Below, piece by piece: positions 1-7,780 of a stretch of 19,431 nucleotides of DNA (position 1 is its first letter; each line of letters starts with the position of its first letter). A model generated the notes under the pieces. That model was not told the DNA's origin. It worked only from the letters and a program-made list of their open reading frames with translations, and did no database searches. This DNA is from Halieaceae bacterium. GTDB lineage: Bacteria > Pseudomonadota > Gammaproteobacteria > Pseudomonadales > Halieaceae. A program made the translations under genes and the position numbers. The stretch covers positions 1 through 19,431 of the forward strand of contig WTJR01000072.1 in assembly GCA_011524755.1 (NCBI GenBank), read 5' to 3'.

Positions 1-1
1 T

Positions 2-52
2 GGTAAACCCTGCGTCCTTGAATCACTCAAAGAGCCGAACATAACGTCATAA
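2..52 (+). CDS. possible 3' end of an upstream operon gene (partial)
   Basis: A reading frame open from the left edge encodes about 16 residues (GKPCVLESLKEPNITS) and stops at 50-52, twelve bases before the next start. That spacing fits an operon, and the Shine-Dalgarno of the next gene begins directly behind the stop. The stretch is too short to recognise a family. A second frame is also open from the edge and stops at 42-44, so even the frame is uncertain. Confidence 0.2.
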   Translation, partial: GKPCVLESLKEPNITS

Positions 53-64
53 AAGGGGTAGGTT

Positions 65-1312
65 ATGGACTTAGGTGTCTCCGAAAAAGTTGCGCCCATT
101 CTCGAAAGTGTCCGCAATTTCATTAACGACGAAGTACTTCCACTGGAAGAAGAATATAAAGCGCAAATCGAGATCGGGTCTCCCTGGGAATTTACCGATC
201 GTCAGACTGAAATCCTTGAGAGCTTAAAGTCAAAAGCGCGAGCTCAAGGGCTTTGGAACTTTTTCCTGACCGATAAGAATGGCACTGGCCTCAACACGGT
301 CGAGTACGCTTACCTCGCAGAGGAAATGGGCCGCTCTTATATTGGTGCCGAGGTTTTCAACTGCAGTGCCCCCGATACGGGCAACATGGAAGTCATCCAC
401 AAATACGGGACTGAGGCTCAGAAGAAGCAGTGGCTTGAGCCACTCATGAACGGCGAGATTCGTTCCTGCTTTGGCATGACCGAGCCCGATGTCGCTTCGT
501 CTGATGCGACCAATATTTGCACGCATGCGGTGCTCGAGGGTGACGAGTGGGTCATCAATGGAGAGAAGCACTGGACCAGTGGCGCAGGTGATCCTCGATG
601 TAAGGTCATGATCTGCATGGTGAAGACTGATTTCGAGGCGCCCAAGCATCTTCAGCAGTCTCAGATTTTGGTGCCGATGGACACGCCCGGAGTAGAAATC
701 GTCCGTCCATTGACTGTGTTTAACAACGTTGACGCCCCGCATGGTCACATGCGCGTCAAACTTAATAATGTCCGCGTTCCCAAGGACAACATTATCTTGG
801 GCCCCGGTCGTGGTTTTGAGATTTCTCAGGGACGTTTGGGCCCAGGTCGAATCCACCACTGCATGCGTTCCATCGGTGCTGCAGAGAAGGCACTCGACTT
901 ACTCTGTAAGCGCGCAACAACGCGAACGGCCTTTGGGCGACCTCTGGCGAAGCTCGGCGGCAACATCGACATTATCGCGGATGCGCGGATGAACATTGAG
1001 CAGGCACGACTGCTTACGTTGAAGACGGCTTGGATGATGGACACGGTTGATCCAAAAGAGGCGCGTATCTGGATCTCGATGATCAAGACGGTTGTTCCTA
1101 ACATGGCCCTCAAAGTGATTGATGATGCCATTCAGATGCACGGCGGTATTGGCGTCTCGAATGACACGCCGCTTGCAAATATGTGGGCTGGTCAGCGCAC
1201 GCTTCGATTGGCCGACGGACCTGACGCCGTTCACCGCATGGTCGTCGGAAGACACGAGCTGAAGGGGTACACCATGGTCGAGGAGACCGGTGCGACCTTC
1301 CGCGACGGTTAA
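65..1312 (+). CDS. acyl-CoA dehydrogenase, ACAD10/11-like
   Basis: FAD-dependent acyl-CoA dehydrogenase of 415 residues, the usual single-domain length. It would perform the first alpha,beta-dehydrogenation of an acyl-CoA in the cytoplasm, passing electrons to ETF. The mid-region carries the flavin-binding stretch CFGMTEPDVASSD and the WTSGAGDPR segment. The C-terminal half has GPGRIHHCMR, RTAFGRPL, QMHGGIGVS and RTLRLADGPDAVH, all typical of the ACAD10/ACAD11 branch. The position of the MCAD-type catalytic Glu is Asp384 (in LADGPD), and the alternative IVD/LCAD position is Gly (GPGR), so Asp384 is the only candidate base. The start follows a strong SD (AAGGGG, 53-58). It is the first complete gene of a seven-gene operon, with the hydratase 20 nt downstream. 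Family is clear; the substrate is unknown. No fused or adjacent phosphotransferase (as in ACAD10/11 or the Pseudomonas levulinate pathway) is visible here. Confidence 0.93.
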   Translation: MDLGVSEKVAPILESVRNFINDEVLPLEEEYKAQIEIGSPWEFTDRQTEILESLKSKARAQGLWNFFLTDKNGTGLNTVEYAYLAEEMGRSYIGAEVFNCSAPDTGNMEVIHKYGTEAQKKQWLEPLMNGEIRSCFGMTEPDVASSDATNICTHAVLEGDEWVINGEKHWTSGAGDPRCKVMICMVKTDFEAPKHLQQSQILVPMDTPGVEIVRPLTVFNNVDAPHGHMRVKLNNVRVPKDNIILGPGRGFEISQGRLGPGRIHHCMRSIGAAEKALDLLCKRATTRTAFGRPLAKLGGNIDIIADARMNIEQARLLTLKTAWMMDTVDPKEARIWISMIKTVVPNMALKVIDDAIQMHGGIGVSNDTPLANMWAGQRTLRLADGPDAVHRMVVGRHELKGYTMVEETGATFRDG

Positions 1313-1332
1313 GCAAATAGGAGATACGAGAG

Positions 1333-1797
1333 ATGCCTACACAATGGGTTGAACCCGATGACATGGAGAGCATGGCGGGCACGAAGTTACCCCCCAGCGA
1401 TTGGATGGTTGTCGAGCAGGAGCGGATCAATACCTTCGCTGACTGTACTGAAGACCATCAGTTCATCCATATCGACGAAGAGGCGGCCGCGAAGACACCC
1501 TTTGGTGGAACGATTGCTCACGGATTTCTCACGCTATCGCTGCTCACGAAATTGAGTTCTGAAAACTCAATTGGTGTGAAAGGCGTGGTCATGGGAGTCA
1601 ACTATGGCATCGACAAGCTTCGCTTCTTGGCCCCGGTACGAGCGGGTAAGCGTATCCGCGCGCACACCGAGGTGTTGAACGTCGATCGCAAGGACGCCAA
1701 CCGATTTCTGGTGAAGACGGGTGTCACCGTCGAAATCGAGGGAGAGGAAACCCCAGCGCTCTACGCTGAGTGGCTGGGAATGCAGTTCATCGCTTAA
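1333..1797 (+). CDS. MaoC/NodN-like (R)-specific enoyl-CoA hydratase
   Basis: Single hot-dog domain protein of 154 residues, the normal length for MaoC/NodN-type hydratases. It is expected to add water to a trans-2-enoyl-CoA to give the (R)-3-hydroxyacyl-CoA. The hydratase-2 motif reads FADCTEDHQFIHID, keeping the catalytic pair Asp41 and His46. The following FGGTIAHGFLTLSL is the conserved helix/turn after the motif. The His-Gln following Asp41 in place of Asn-Pro is the NodN-like variant of the motif. Start ATG has an AGGAG SD at 1319-1323. It lies between the acyl-CoA dehydrogenase and the 3-hydroxyacyl-CoA dehydrogenase, which fits the second step of the same spiral. A tandem TAA-TAG stop ends the gene. 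Confidence 0.9.
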   Translation: MPTQWVEPDDMESMAGTKLPPSDWMVVEQERINTFADCTEDHQFIHIDEEAAAKTPFGGTIAHGFLTLSLLTKLSSENSIGVKGVVMGVNYGIDKLRFLAPVRAGKRIRAHTEVLNVDRKDANRFLVKTGVTVEIEGEETPALYAEWLGMQFIA

Positions 1798-1827
1798 TAG
1801 AGAGCGACTACGAGTAAGGAAGAGAGA

Positions 1828-2745
1828 ATGACAATTCGTTATGACGGTCAGGTAGCGATCGTTACAGGCGCTGGCAACGGTTTAGGTCGTAGCCACGCAA
1901 TTCAGTTAGCAGCTCGCGGTGCAAAGGTTGTTGTCAATGATCTTGGTGGCACGGTCGATGGTAGCGGCGGCGGTAGCGCGGCCTCTCAGGCTGTGGTGGC
2001 TGAAATCGAGGCGGCTGGTGGAGAGGCAATGGCGCATGGTGCGAACGTTGCTGACTTCGAGCAGGTGCAGGACATGGTTGCTAAAACCATGGAGCGTTGG
2101 GGCCGCATTGATATCCTCATCAACAACGCCGGTATCTTGAGAGATAAAAGTTTCGGCAAGGGCAGTCTCGACGATTTCAAGCTGGTGCTCGATGTCCACC
2201 TGATGGGCAGCGTTAACTGCACCAAGGCCGTCTGGGACATCATGCGCGAGCAGAACTACGGGCGCGTGGTTGTGACGACATCGTCTTCCGGCCTTTACGG
2301 CAATTTCGGTCAAACCAATTACGGTTCCGCGAAGATGGGCGTGATCGGAATGATGAACACACTCGCTCAGGAAGGTGCCAAAAACAACGTCAAAATAAAT
2401 GCGTTGGCGCCCACGGCAGGCACGCGAATGACAGAAGGGCTCATTCCCGAAAAAGCCTTTGATCTGATGACCCCAGAGACCGTGACGCCGGCAGTATTGT
2501 ATTTGGTCTCTCAGGACGCGCCGACGCGAACCATATTGGCGGCGGGTGCAGGTGGCTATGCGGTCGCCAAGATCGTTGAGACAGATGGTATTTATCTCGA
2601 TGACGCCGATCAGACGCCCGAAGCTATCGCGGAAAACTGGGATGCCATTGCTAACAGTGAGCCAAAGCAACTCCAGGCTGGCTTTGAGCAAACCTTCAAA
2701 TTCCTGGGCAAAGCCGCACAGGCCAAAGGCATTTCGCTCGAATAA
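1828..2745 (+). CDS. MFE-2/HSD17B4-like (R)-3-hydroxyacyl-CoA dehydrogenase (SDR)
   Basis: Short-chain dehydrogenase of 305 residues. The nucleotide motif TGAGNGLG lies at residues 13-20. Asp38 at the end of strand 2 (VVVNDLGG) indicates NAD+ preference, followed by NNAG and the catalytic Ser152, Tyr165 and Lys169 (TNYGSAK). The extended loop after NDLGG (rich in Gly/Ser), the LRDKSF segment after NNAG, and the APTAGTRMTEG stretch are hallmarks of the dehydrogenase unit of peroxisomal multifunctional enzyme type 2 rather than FabG. It should oxidise (R)-3-hydroxyacyl-CoA to 3-oxoacyl-CoA. The ATG has an AAGGA SD at 1816-1820. It directly follows the MaoC-like hydratase, so the two activities fused in eukaryotic MFE-2 are side by side as separate genes here. 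A steroid or branched side chain would be a possible substrate, but that is a guess. Confidence 0.9.
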   Translation: MTIRYDGQVAIVTGAGNGLGRSHAIQLAARGAKVVVNDLGGTVDGSGGGSAASQAVVAEIEAAGGEAMAHGANVADFEQVQDMVAKTMERWGRIDILINNAGILRDKSFGKGSLDDFKLVLDVHLMGSVNCTKAVWDIMREQNYGRVVVTTSSSGLYGNFGQTNYGSAKMGVIGMMNTLAQEGAKNNVKINALAPTAGTRMTEGLIPEKAFDLMTPETVTPAVLYLVSQDAPTRTILAAGAGGYAVAKIVETDGIYLDDADQTPEAIAENWDAIANSEPKQLQAGFEQTFKFLGKAAQAKGISLE

Positions 2746-2804
2746 ATTAACGAACGCTAACATTCTTACACGACATTAGCCCCACGGGGCCACGGAGCAT
2801 AACA

Positions 2805-3983
2805 ATGAAAGAAGCAGTAATCGTCTCAACAGCTCGAACACCCATCGGTAAAGCGTACCGCGGTGGGTTCAATAACCTGCAGGCTCCCACAATGGGTGCT
2901 CATGCCATTCGCGCTGCTGTCGAGCGCGCGGGTATCGAAGGTGATCGCGTAGAAGACTGCATCATGGGCGCAGCCCTCACGCAGGGGACCTCTGGCATGA
3001 ACATTGGCCGAAATGCGTCGCTTCGCGCGGGCCTACCGGTCACCGTATCGGGCATGACGATCGATCGTCAGTGTTCGTCGGGTCTCATGGCGGTTGCAAC
3101 AGCTGCAAAGCAAGTCATGTACGACGGTATGGATTGCGTTGTAGGGGGTGGTTTGGACTCCATCTCATTGGTGCAAAACGAGCACATGAATGGCCACCGT
3201 CTTGTCGATAACGAGTTGGTTGGGATGCATAAAGATATCTACATGCCCATGCTCCAAACCGCGGAAGTTGTGGCGGCGCGCTATGGCATCTCGCGAGATG
3301 CGATGGATGAGTACGGCTTCGAGTCACAAGAGCGAACCGCTGCTGCCTATGCGGCAGGTCGATACGACGCTGAGCTGGTGCCCGTTACCTGTGAGCGCAT
3401 TGTCTACGACAAAGCGACGGGTGAGCAGTCCACGGGGGAGGTTACCGTCACAGCTGATGAGGGTGTACGTCCATCGACACTGGAAGGCGTTAAAGGCCTT
3501 CGCACTGTTATTGAGGGCGGCACGATTACAGCGGGTAACGCATCTCAGCTATCTGACGGTGCGTCAGCGCAAGTTGTCATGAGCAGTGATCTCGCGACTT
3601 CATTGGGACTTGAGCCATTGGGTGCTTACCGCGGAATGGCGGTAGCCGGCTGTGAGCCTGATGAGATGGGTATTGGTCCTGTATTTGCTGTGCCAAAGCT
3701 ACTCAAGCAGCACGGCCTGACGGTCAATGACATTGGCCTTTGGGAGCTGAACGAGGCGTTTGCGGTTCAGGTTATTTACTGCCGAGATAAGCTAGGGATT
3801 GATAACGACAAGCTGAACGTCGATGGTGGTGCAATTGCGATCGGTCACCCCTACGGTATGAGCGGGTCGCGCATGATTGGGCACGCGCTGATTGAAGGCA
3901 AGCGTCGAGGTGTTAAGTACGTCGTCATCACGATGTGCGTAGGCGGCGGTATGGGCGCTGCCGGTCTGTTTGAGGTCTACTAA
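2805..3983 (+). CDS. acetyl-CoA acyltransferase (thiolase)
   Basis: Thiolase of 392 residues, the standard length for a degradative or biosynthetic thiolase. Catalytic residues are all present: nucleophile Cys90 in DRQCSSGLMA, His348 in GHPYGMSGSR and Cys378 in MCVGGGMGAAGLFE. It cleaves 3-oxoacyl-CoA with CoA to give acetyl-CoA (or propionyl-CoA) and the shortened acyl-CoA, closing the beta-oxidation turn begun by the three genes upstream. Start ATG is set by GGAG at 2794-2797. The 59-nt gap before it is the largest inside this operon; it contains a small GC-rich inverted repeat (2779-2790) of uncertain meaning. The next gene starts one base after the stop. Confidence 0.95.
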   Translation: MKEAVIVSTARTPIGKAYRGGFNNLQAPTMGAHAIRAAVERAGIEGDRVEDCIMGAALTQGTSGMNIGRNASLRAGLPVTVSGMTIDRQCSSGLMAVATAAKQVMYDGMDCVVGGGLDSISLVQNEHMNGHRLVDNELVGMHKDIYMPMLQTAEVVAARYGISRDAMDEYGFESQERTAAAYAAGRYDAELVPVTCERIVYDKATGEQSTGEVTVTADEGVRPSTLEGVKGLRTVIEGGTITAGNASQLSDGASAQVVMSSDLATSLGLEPLGAYRGMAVAGCEPDEMGIGPVFAVPKLLKQHGLTVNDIGLWELNEAFAVQVIYCRDKLGIDNDKLNVDGGAIAIGHPYGMSGSRMIGHALIEGKRRGVKYVVITMCVGGGMGAAGLFEVY

Positions 3984-3984
3984 G

Positions 3985-4965
3985 ATGGCAAAGGCGGTCG
4001 TATGTAGCGAGCATGGGCTCCCCGATAAGCTCAATCTGGTCCATGACTGGGAAACACCTGAGCTAGGCCCCAATGACGTGCGAATGGAGGTTAAGGCTGC
4101 CGGTCTTAACTTCCCCGACGTGCTGATCATTCAAGGCAAATACCAGATGCAGCCACCGATGCCCTTTGTGCCAGGCGGTGAGTCTGCCGGTGTTGTGACC
4201 GAGGTAGGTTCCGCGGTCACTCGCTGGTCAGTAGGGGACAGTGTCATTCAGTTGGGTGGCGTCGGTGGCTTTGCCAGCGAGGCCGTGGTCAACGAAAACG
4301 CACTTTTGCCAAAGCCGGATGGCATCGACTTCACAGCCGCGGCAGGTGTAGGTATGACCTACTTCACGTCGTACTACGCGCTCAAACAGCGCGGCCAGTT
4401 AAAAGCGGGTGAGACCATGCTGGTCATGGGTGCTGCAGGTGGTGTGGGCAGTACGGCTGTTGAGTTGGGTAAGGTCATGGGTGCGCGCGTGATTGCGGCA
4501 GCAAGCTCGGATGAAAAACTTGAGCTATGCAAGCAGCTCGGTGCAGATGAGGTCATCAACTACAGCAATGAGTCGATGAAAGATCGCATCAAGGAAATCA
4601 CTGGTGGCAAAGGTGTCGACGTGGTCTACGATCCCGTTGGAGGCGATTTTGCGGAGCCTGCTGTGCGCAGTATGGCCTGGAATGGTCGCTACTTAGTCAT
4701 CGGTTTTGCCTCTGGGCCTATCCCTAGCATCCCGCTCAATCTGACCCTTCTCAAAGGCTGCGCTTTGGTCGGCGTTTTTTGGGGACGCTTCCTGGGCGAA
4801 GAGCCTGCGGAGCAGCAGAAGAACGTCGAAGAGCTTTGGGGGCTGTTCAATGACGGCAAGCTCAATCCGGTTGTAACCGATGTCTTCCCGATTGAAGACT
4901 ACGAAGCTGGCTATGCCGCAATGATGGAGCGGCGAGCCAAAGGCAAGGTCATTTTCACCTTCTAA
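3985..4965 (+). CDS. NADPH:quinone oxidoreductase-like MDR protein
   Basis: Medium-chain dehydrogenase/reductase of the zinc-free quinone oxidoreductase family, 326 residues. The N-terminal GroES-like part has AAGLNFPDVLIIQGKYQ and the conserved FVPGGESAGVV. The Rossmann part has the dinucleotide motif AAGGVGS at residues 150-156, then GADEVINY and VDVVYDPVGG. There are no zinc-ligand clusters. I chose the ATG at 3985, one base after the thiolase stop; an in-frame TTG 15 nt earlier lies inside the thiolase gene and would add MRSTK, unlike family N-termini. Members reduce enones, quinones or enoyl-CoAs with NADPH; the substrate here is unknown. One-base spacing suggests translational coupling with the thiolase. 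Confidence 0.88.
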   Translation: MAKAVVCSEHGLPDKLNLVHDWETPELGPNDVRMEVKAAGLNFPDVLIIQGKYQMQPPMPFVPGGESAGVVTEVGSAVTRWSVGDSVIQLGGVGGFASEAVVNENALLPKPDGIDFTAAAGVGMTYFTSYYALKQRGQLKAGETMLVMGAAGGVGSTAVELGKVMGARVIAAASSDEKLELCKQLGADEVINYSNESMKDRIKEITGGKGVDVVYDPVGGDFAEPAVRSMAWNGRYLVIGFASGPIPSIPLNLTLLKGCALVGVFWGRFLGEEPAEQQKNVEELWGLFNDGKLNPVVTDVFPIEDYEAGYAAMMERRAKGKVIFTF

Positions 4966-4968
4966 GTG

Positions 4969-6117
4969 ATGGACGGATTCTCCTTCCAATCGGTTAAGAC
5001 GACACTCGTGCAGTCAGGCGCTGTCTTGCAGTTGCCTGACTTGCTCTGCGAGCGAGGCCTTTCAAGACCACTGTTCGTGACCGATGCCATGTTGATCGAG
5101 TTGGGTGTTGTCGCGCCCGCAATTGATCATCTTCGCAATAGTTGCGACAGCGTTTCAGTGTTTGACGGTATCGAGCCCGATCCATCCGAACGGGTCGTGG
5201 GTGCGTGCCTCGCTGCTTTTAGGGCTGGCGATTGTGACTCGGTTATTGCGGTTGGTGGCGGCAGCTCCATGGATGTCGCCAAGGTGGTGTCCGTGTTGGC
5301 AAATGATCAACAGGCTCTCTCAGAAATCTACGGCGTGGGTATGGTATCCAGCCCGCGAAAGCCCCTGTTTTTGGCGCCAACAACGGCTGGGACAGGGTCC
5401 GAGGTCACACCGGTTGCGATTATTACCACCGGTGAAACGACCAAGGCGGGCGTGAGTTCACCGGTACTGCTACCCGATGTTGCTATCCTCGACGCGGCGC
5501 TGACGGTAGGGCTTCCTGCCCACATTACGGCGATGACCGGTATCGATGCCATGGTGCATGCAATCGAGGCCTACACCTCGAAGATCAAGAAAAACCCCAT
5601 TTCGGATATGTTGGCGCTGAGAGCGCTCAAGCTACTATCCGAGAATATTAGAACTGTCCTGACCTCACCCGAGGATAGGGTGGCACGCGAGGCCATGCTC
5701 CTGGGATCAATGTTCGCGGGACAGGCATTTGCCAATGCGCCCGTTGGCGCGGTGCACGCACTGGCCTATCCCGTAGGGGGGCACTATCACATACCGCATG
5801 GGCTCAGTAACTCCCTGATGTTACCTGCGGTACTGAATTTCAATGCAGAAGCCTGCCCGGAGCTCTACGCGGAGCTTGCAGCCGTTTTACCCGGAGCCGA
5901 GCATTCCGCGCTGGGTCTTATCGATTGGTTCAAGCGGCTTATCACCGAGAGCGGCTTACCGGCGACCCTGGAGCAGGCCAACATTCCCGAGTCGGATCTG
6001 CCCATGTTGGCGAGCGATGCGATGTTCCAGCAACGCTTGTTGATCAACAACCCGCGCGAGGTGGATGAGCCGACAGCATTGCAACTCTATCGAGAAGCTT
6101 GGCGTGGTTGGGCATGA
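4969..6117 (+). CDS. group III iron-dependent alcohol dehydrogenase
   Basis: Iron-type alcohol dehydrogenase of about 382 residues, normal for the family. The NAD-binding motif GGGSSMD is at residues 96-102 and APTTAGTGSEVTP follows. All four metal ligands are present: Asp193 and His197 (GIDAMVHAIEAY), His263 (GAVHALAYPVGG) and His277 (YHIPHGLSN). It interconverts an alcohol and aldehyde/ketone, or a hydroxy acid and oxo acid, with NAD(P)H. The ATG at 4969 lies three bases after the preceding stop; an immediately adjacent in-frame GTG (4966) would add one residue, and no clear SD favours either. The 3' end overlaps the thioesterase start as ATGA. Relatives range from butanol dehydrogenase to 4-hydroxybutyrate dehydrogenase, so the substrate cannot be fixed. 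Confidence 0.9.
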   Translation: MDGFSFQSVKTTLVQSGAVLQLPDLLCERGLSRPLFVTDAMLIELGVVAPAIDHLRNSCDSVSVFDGIEPDPSERVVGACLAAFRAGDCDSVIAVGGGSSMDVAKVVSVLANDQQALSEIYGVGMVSSPRKPLFLAPTTAGTGSEVTPVAIITTGETTKAGVSSPVLLPDVAILDAALTVGLPAHITAMTGIDAMVHAIEAYTSKIKKNPISDMLALRALKLLSENIRTVLTSPEDRVAREAMLLGSMFAGQAFANAPVGAVHALAYPVGGHYHIPHGLSNSLMLPAVLNFNAEACPELYAELAAVLPGAEHSALGLIDWFKRLITESGLPATLEQANIPESDLPMLASDAMFQQRLLINNPREVDEPTALQLYREAWRGWA

Positions 6118-6548
6118 CTGAGCGAGCAACGCCGTCCCCAAGATCGCACTTTTCGGTGTTCTATCCGCTCAATAGTCGTTGGGCCGACAACGATATTTAC
6201 GGACATATCAACAACGTTGCCTACTACGCCTTTTTCGATTCAGTCGTTAACCGCTTCCTGATCGAGGAAGGGGGCATGCGTCCGGGTGTCGATTCCGTTG
6301 TCGGCTATGTTGTTAACTCATCGGCCGATTATTTTTCACCCCTGAGTTACCCACAGGGGCTCGAGCTCGGACTGCGCATCAGTCGTATGGGTGAAAAGTC
6401 TGTGACCTGGGAAATTGGTGTGTTCGCTGAAGACGCGGAACTGAGCAGTGTGACAGGACGCTTCACTCATGCATTTGTGGATCGCGAAGCCAATCGATCA
6501 GCGCCCATTCCCGAGGGCATACGCGCCGCCATCGAACGCCTGGACTAG
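6114..6548 (+). CDS. acyl-CoA thioesterase, 4HBT/YbgC-like hot-dog
   Basis: Single hot-dog domain of 144 residues with the 4-hydroxybenzoyl-CoA thioesterase signature RWADNDIYGHINN at residues 22-34; Asp27 is the likely catalytic acid by family comparison. It should hydrolyse an acyl- or aroyl-CoA to the free acid and CoA. The ATG at 6114 overlaps the alcohol dehydrogenase stop (ATGA), indicating translational coupling. An in-frame TTG at 6099 lies deeper in that gene and is less likely. It is the last gene of the operon. Its TAG stop shares the bases CTAG with the stop of the convergent MFS gene, so no terminator fits between the two. It may release a dead-end CoA ester or recycle CoA for the cluster. 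Confidence 0.88.
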   Translation: MTERATPSPRSHFSVFYPLNSRWADNDIYGHINNVAYYAFFDSVVNRFLIEEGGMRPGVDSVVGYVVNSSADYFSPLSYPQGLELGLRISRMGEKSVTWEIGVFAEDAELSSVTGRFTHAFVDREANRSAPIPEGIRAAIERLD

Positions 6549-7780
6549 TCTTCCTCAGCCACAAGGCTTGGACGCGATTTCATCGCATAGCTCAACACCA
6601 GTATCGTGATGATGCCCGCGAAGAGCGGTGGGTAAGTTGGACTTATCTGATAAAGCGCGCCACCGAGGATAGGACCTATAACAAAGCCCGCGGCCGGGCA
6701 GGCCGTTATGAGGCCCGCAGCACCGCCTTGCTCATCGCGGCTCACGGCAAGCGAGGCCCCCGCCGCAATCGCGGGGCCCAGTAGGCCCAGACCTGCGCCC
6801 ATAAAGGCCATTCCGACCAAGAGGCCAGCAAGCCCTTGAGCCGCTGTCACGACAGCCGCGGCGATCAGATTAGCAACAAGTCCCATGCGCACCAGGTTAA
6901 GCGCAGGCCCCGTGTAGCGCTGAGACACCGACAGCTGAAGCGCTAACGTAAAGAAGGCGGAGACCATGAGGGCTGCTCCCGTGTACTGCGCGGTCTCAAC
7001 GCCTGTCAGCGACAAGCTGTCCTGTATTCGAAACCCCAGTGTTTGTTGAATAGCAGAGAAACCCGTAAAGGTCCCGATAGCACTCAACAAGTAAACCCGC
7101 AATCGCGCGTCGAGAAATGACAGCCGAGGCGCGCGTTTTCGCGCGGGTCCCGCGTTGTCGCCCTCGGGCAGGTATTTCCAGACAACAAACACGGCGATGA
7201 ACGTGAATACCGCAGCGATATAAAGCGGTGCCAGCAATCCCAAACCCGCTAGGAGCCCGGCAAGCACAGGGCCAATAATCAACCCGAGGCTATTCGCCGT
7301 ACCGATTCGAGCCAAGGTCTGTGTTCTAAAAGCGCGGGAGCTGTGGTCAGCCGCGTAGGCTGTGACGCCAGGACTGGTAGCCGCCATGAGTGATGATTGC
7401 ATGCATCGACAAACCAAGGCGGTGAAGTACAACGCCCATCCGCTCAGGATGCCTTTCATCCCGAGAGCAAATACGCCAGCAAATACCACCGTTCCGACCG
7501 CATACCCCGTCAGGCCGATCACAATGACAATTTTCCGACCGACTTGATCTGACTTACGACCCCACCAAGGAGACAGAAAGGTAAAGACTAGGGCGGACGT
7601 CGAGATGATCGATGTCGTTTGTATTTCGGTCAGCGCAACTTCCCGCCCCAAGGGCGGCAGAATGGCAAAAATGAACGCCTGACCGACAGCATTCGCCAGT
7701 AGCCCCGCAATCAGAATGAAAAACGATGAACGACTAAGCTTTGTCGGCTCGGCTGTCTGGGCAGCCTCAGCCAATGTCAT
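6545..7780 (-). CDS. MFS transporter, DHA1-type
   Basis: Major facilitator superfamily protein of 411 residues with about 12 hydrophobic segments in the inner membrane. The loop 2-3 motif A, GRKSDQVGRK, is at residues 74-83. Motif C-like segments LIIGPVLAGLL and FVIGPILGGALY are typical of drug:H+ antiporters (DHA1, TetA/Bcr-like). The most likely role is efflux of a small molecule; the substrate is unknown. I chose the ATG at 7780, so the protein begins MTLAEAAQ. The frame stays open a further 27 codons upstream inside the SDR gene, but that extension is unlike an MFS N-terminus. The start lies 14 nt inside the end of the SDR gene, so translation is probably coupled. The stop overlaps the thioesterase stop on the other strand. 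Confidence 0.88.
   Translation of the reverse strand: MTLAEAAQTAEPTKLSRSSFFILIAGLLANAVGQAFIFAILPPLGREVALTEIQTTSIISTSALVFTFLSPWWGRKSDQVGRKIVIVIGLTGYAVGTVVFAGVFALGMKGILSGWALYFTALVCRCMQSSLMAATSPGVTAYAADHSSRAFRTQTLARIGTANSLGLIIGPVLAGLLAGLGLLAPLYIAAVFTFIAVFVVWKYLPEGDNAGPARKRAPRLSFLDARLRVYLLSAIGTFTGFSAIQQTLGFRIQDSLSLTGVETAQYTGAALMVSAFFTLALQLSVSQRYTGPALNLVRMGLVANLIAAAVVTAAQGLAGLLVGMAFMGAGLGLLGPAIAAGASLAVSRDEQGGAAGLITACPAAGFVIGPILGGALYQISPTYPPLFAGIITILVLSYAMKSRPSLVAEED

Noticed and set aside
1906..2763. 285-residue open frame antisense to the MFE-2-like dehydrogenase
   Set aside because: It is a mirror frame of a well-supported SDR gene, has no SD, and its translation shows no family features. Similar antisense frames over the dehydrogenase gene (230-859) and carB (10141-10851) were rejected for the same reason.
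2779..2790. GC-rich inverted repeat (GCCC-CACG-GGGC) before the thiolase as a terminator
   Set aside because: The stem is only 4 bp, has no T-tract, and lies just before the thiolase SD within an evident operon.
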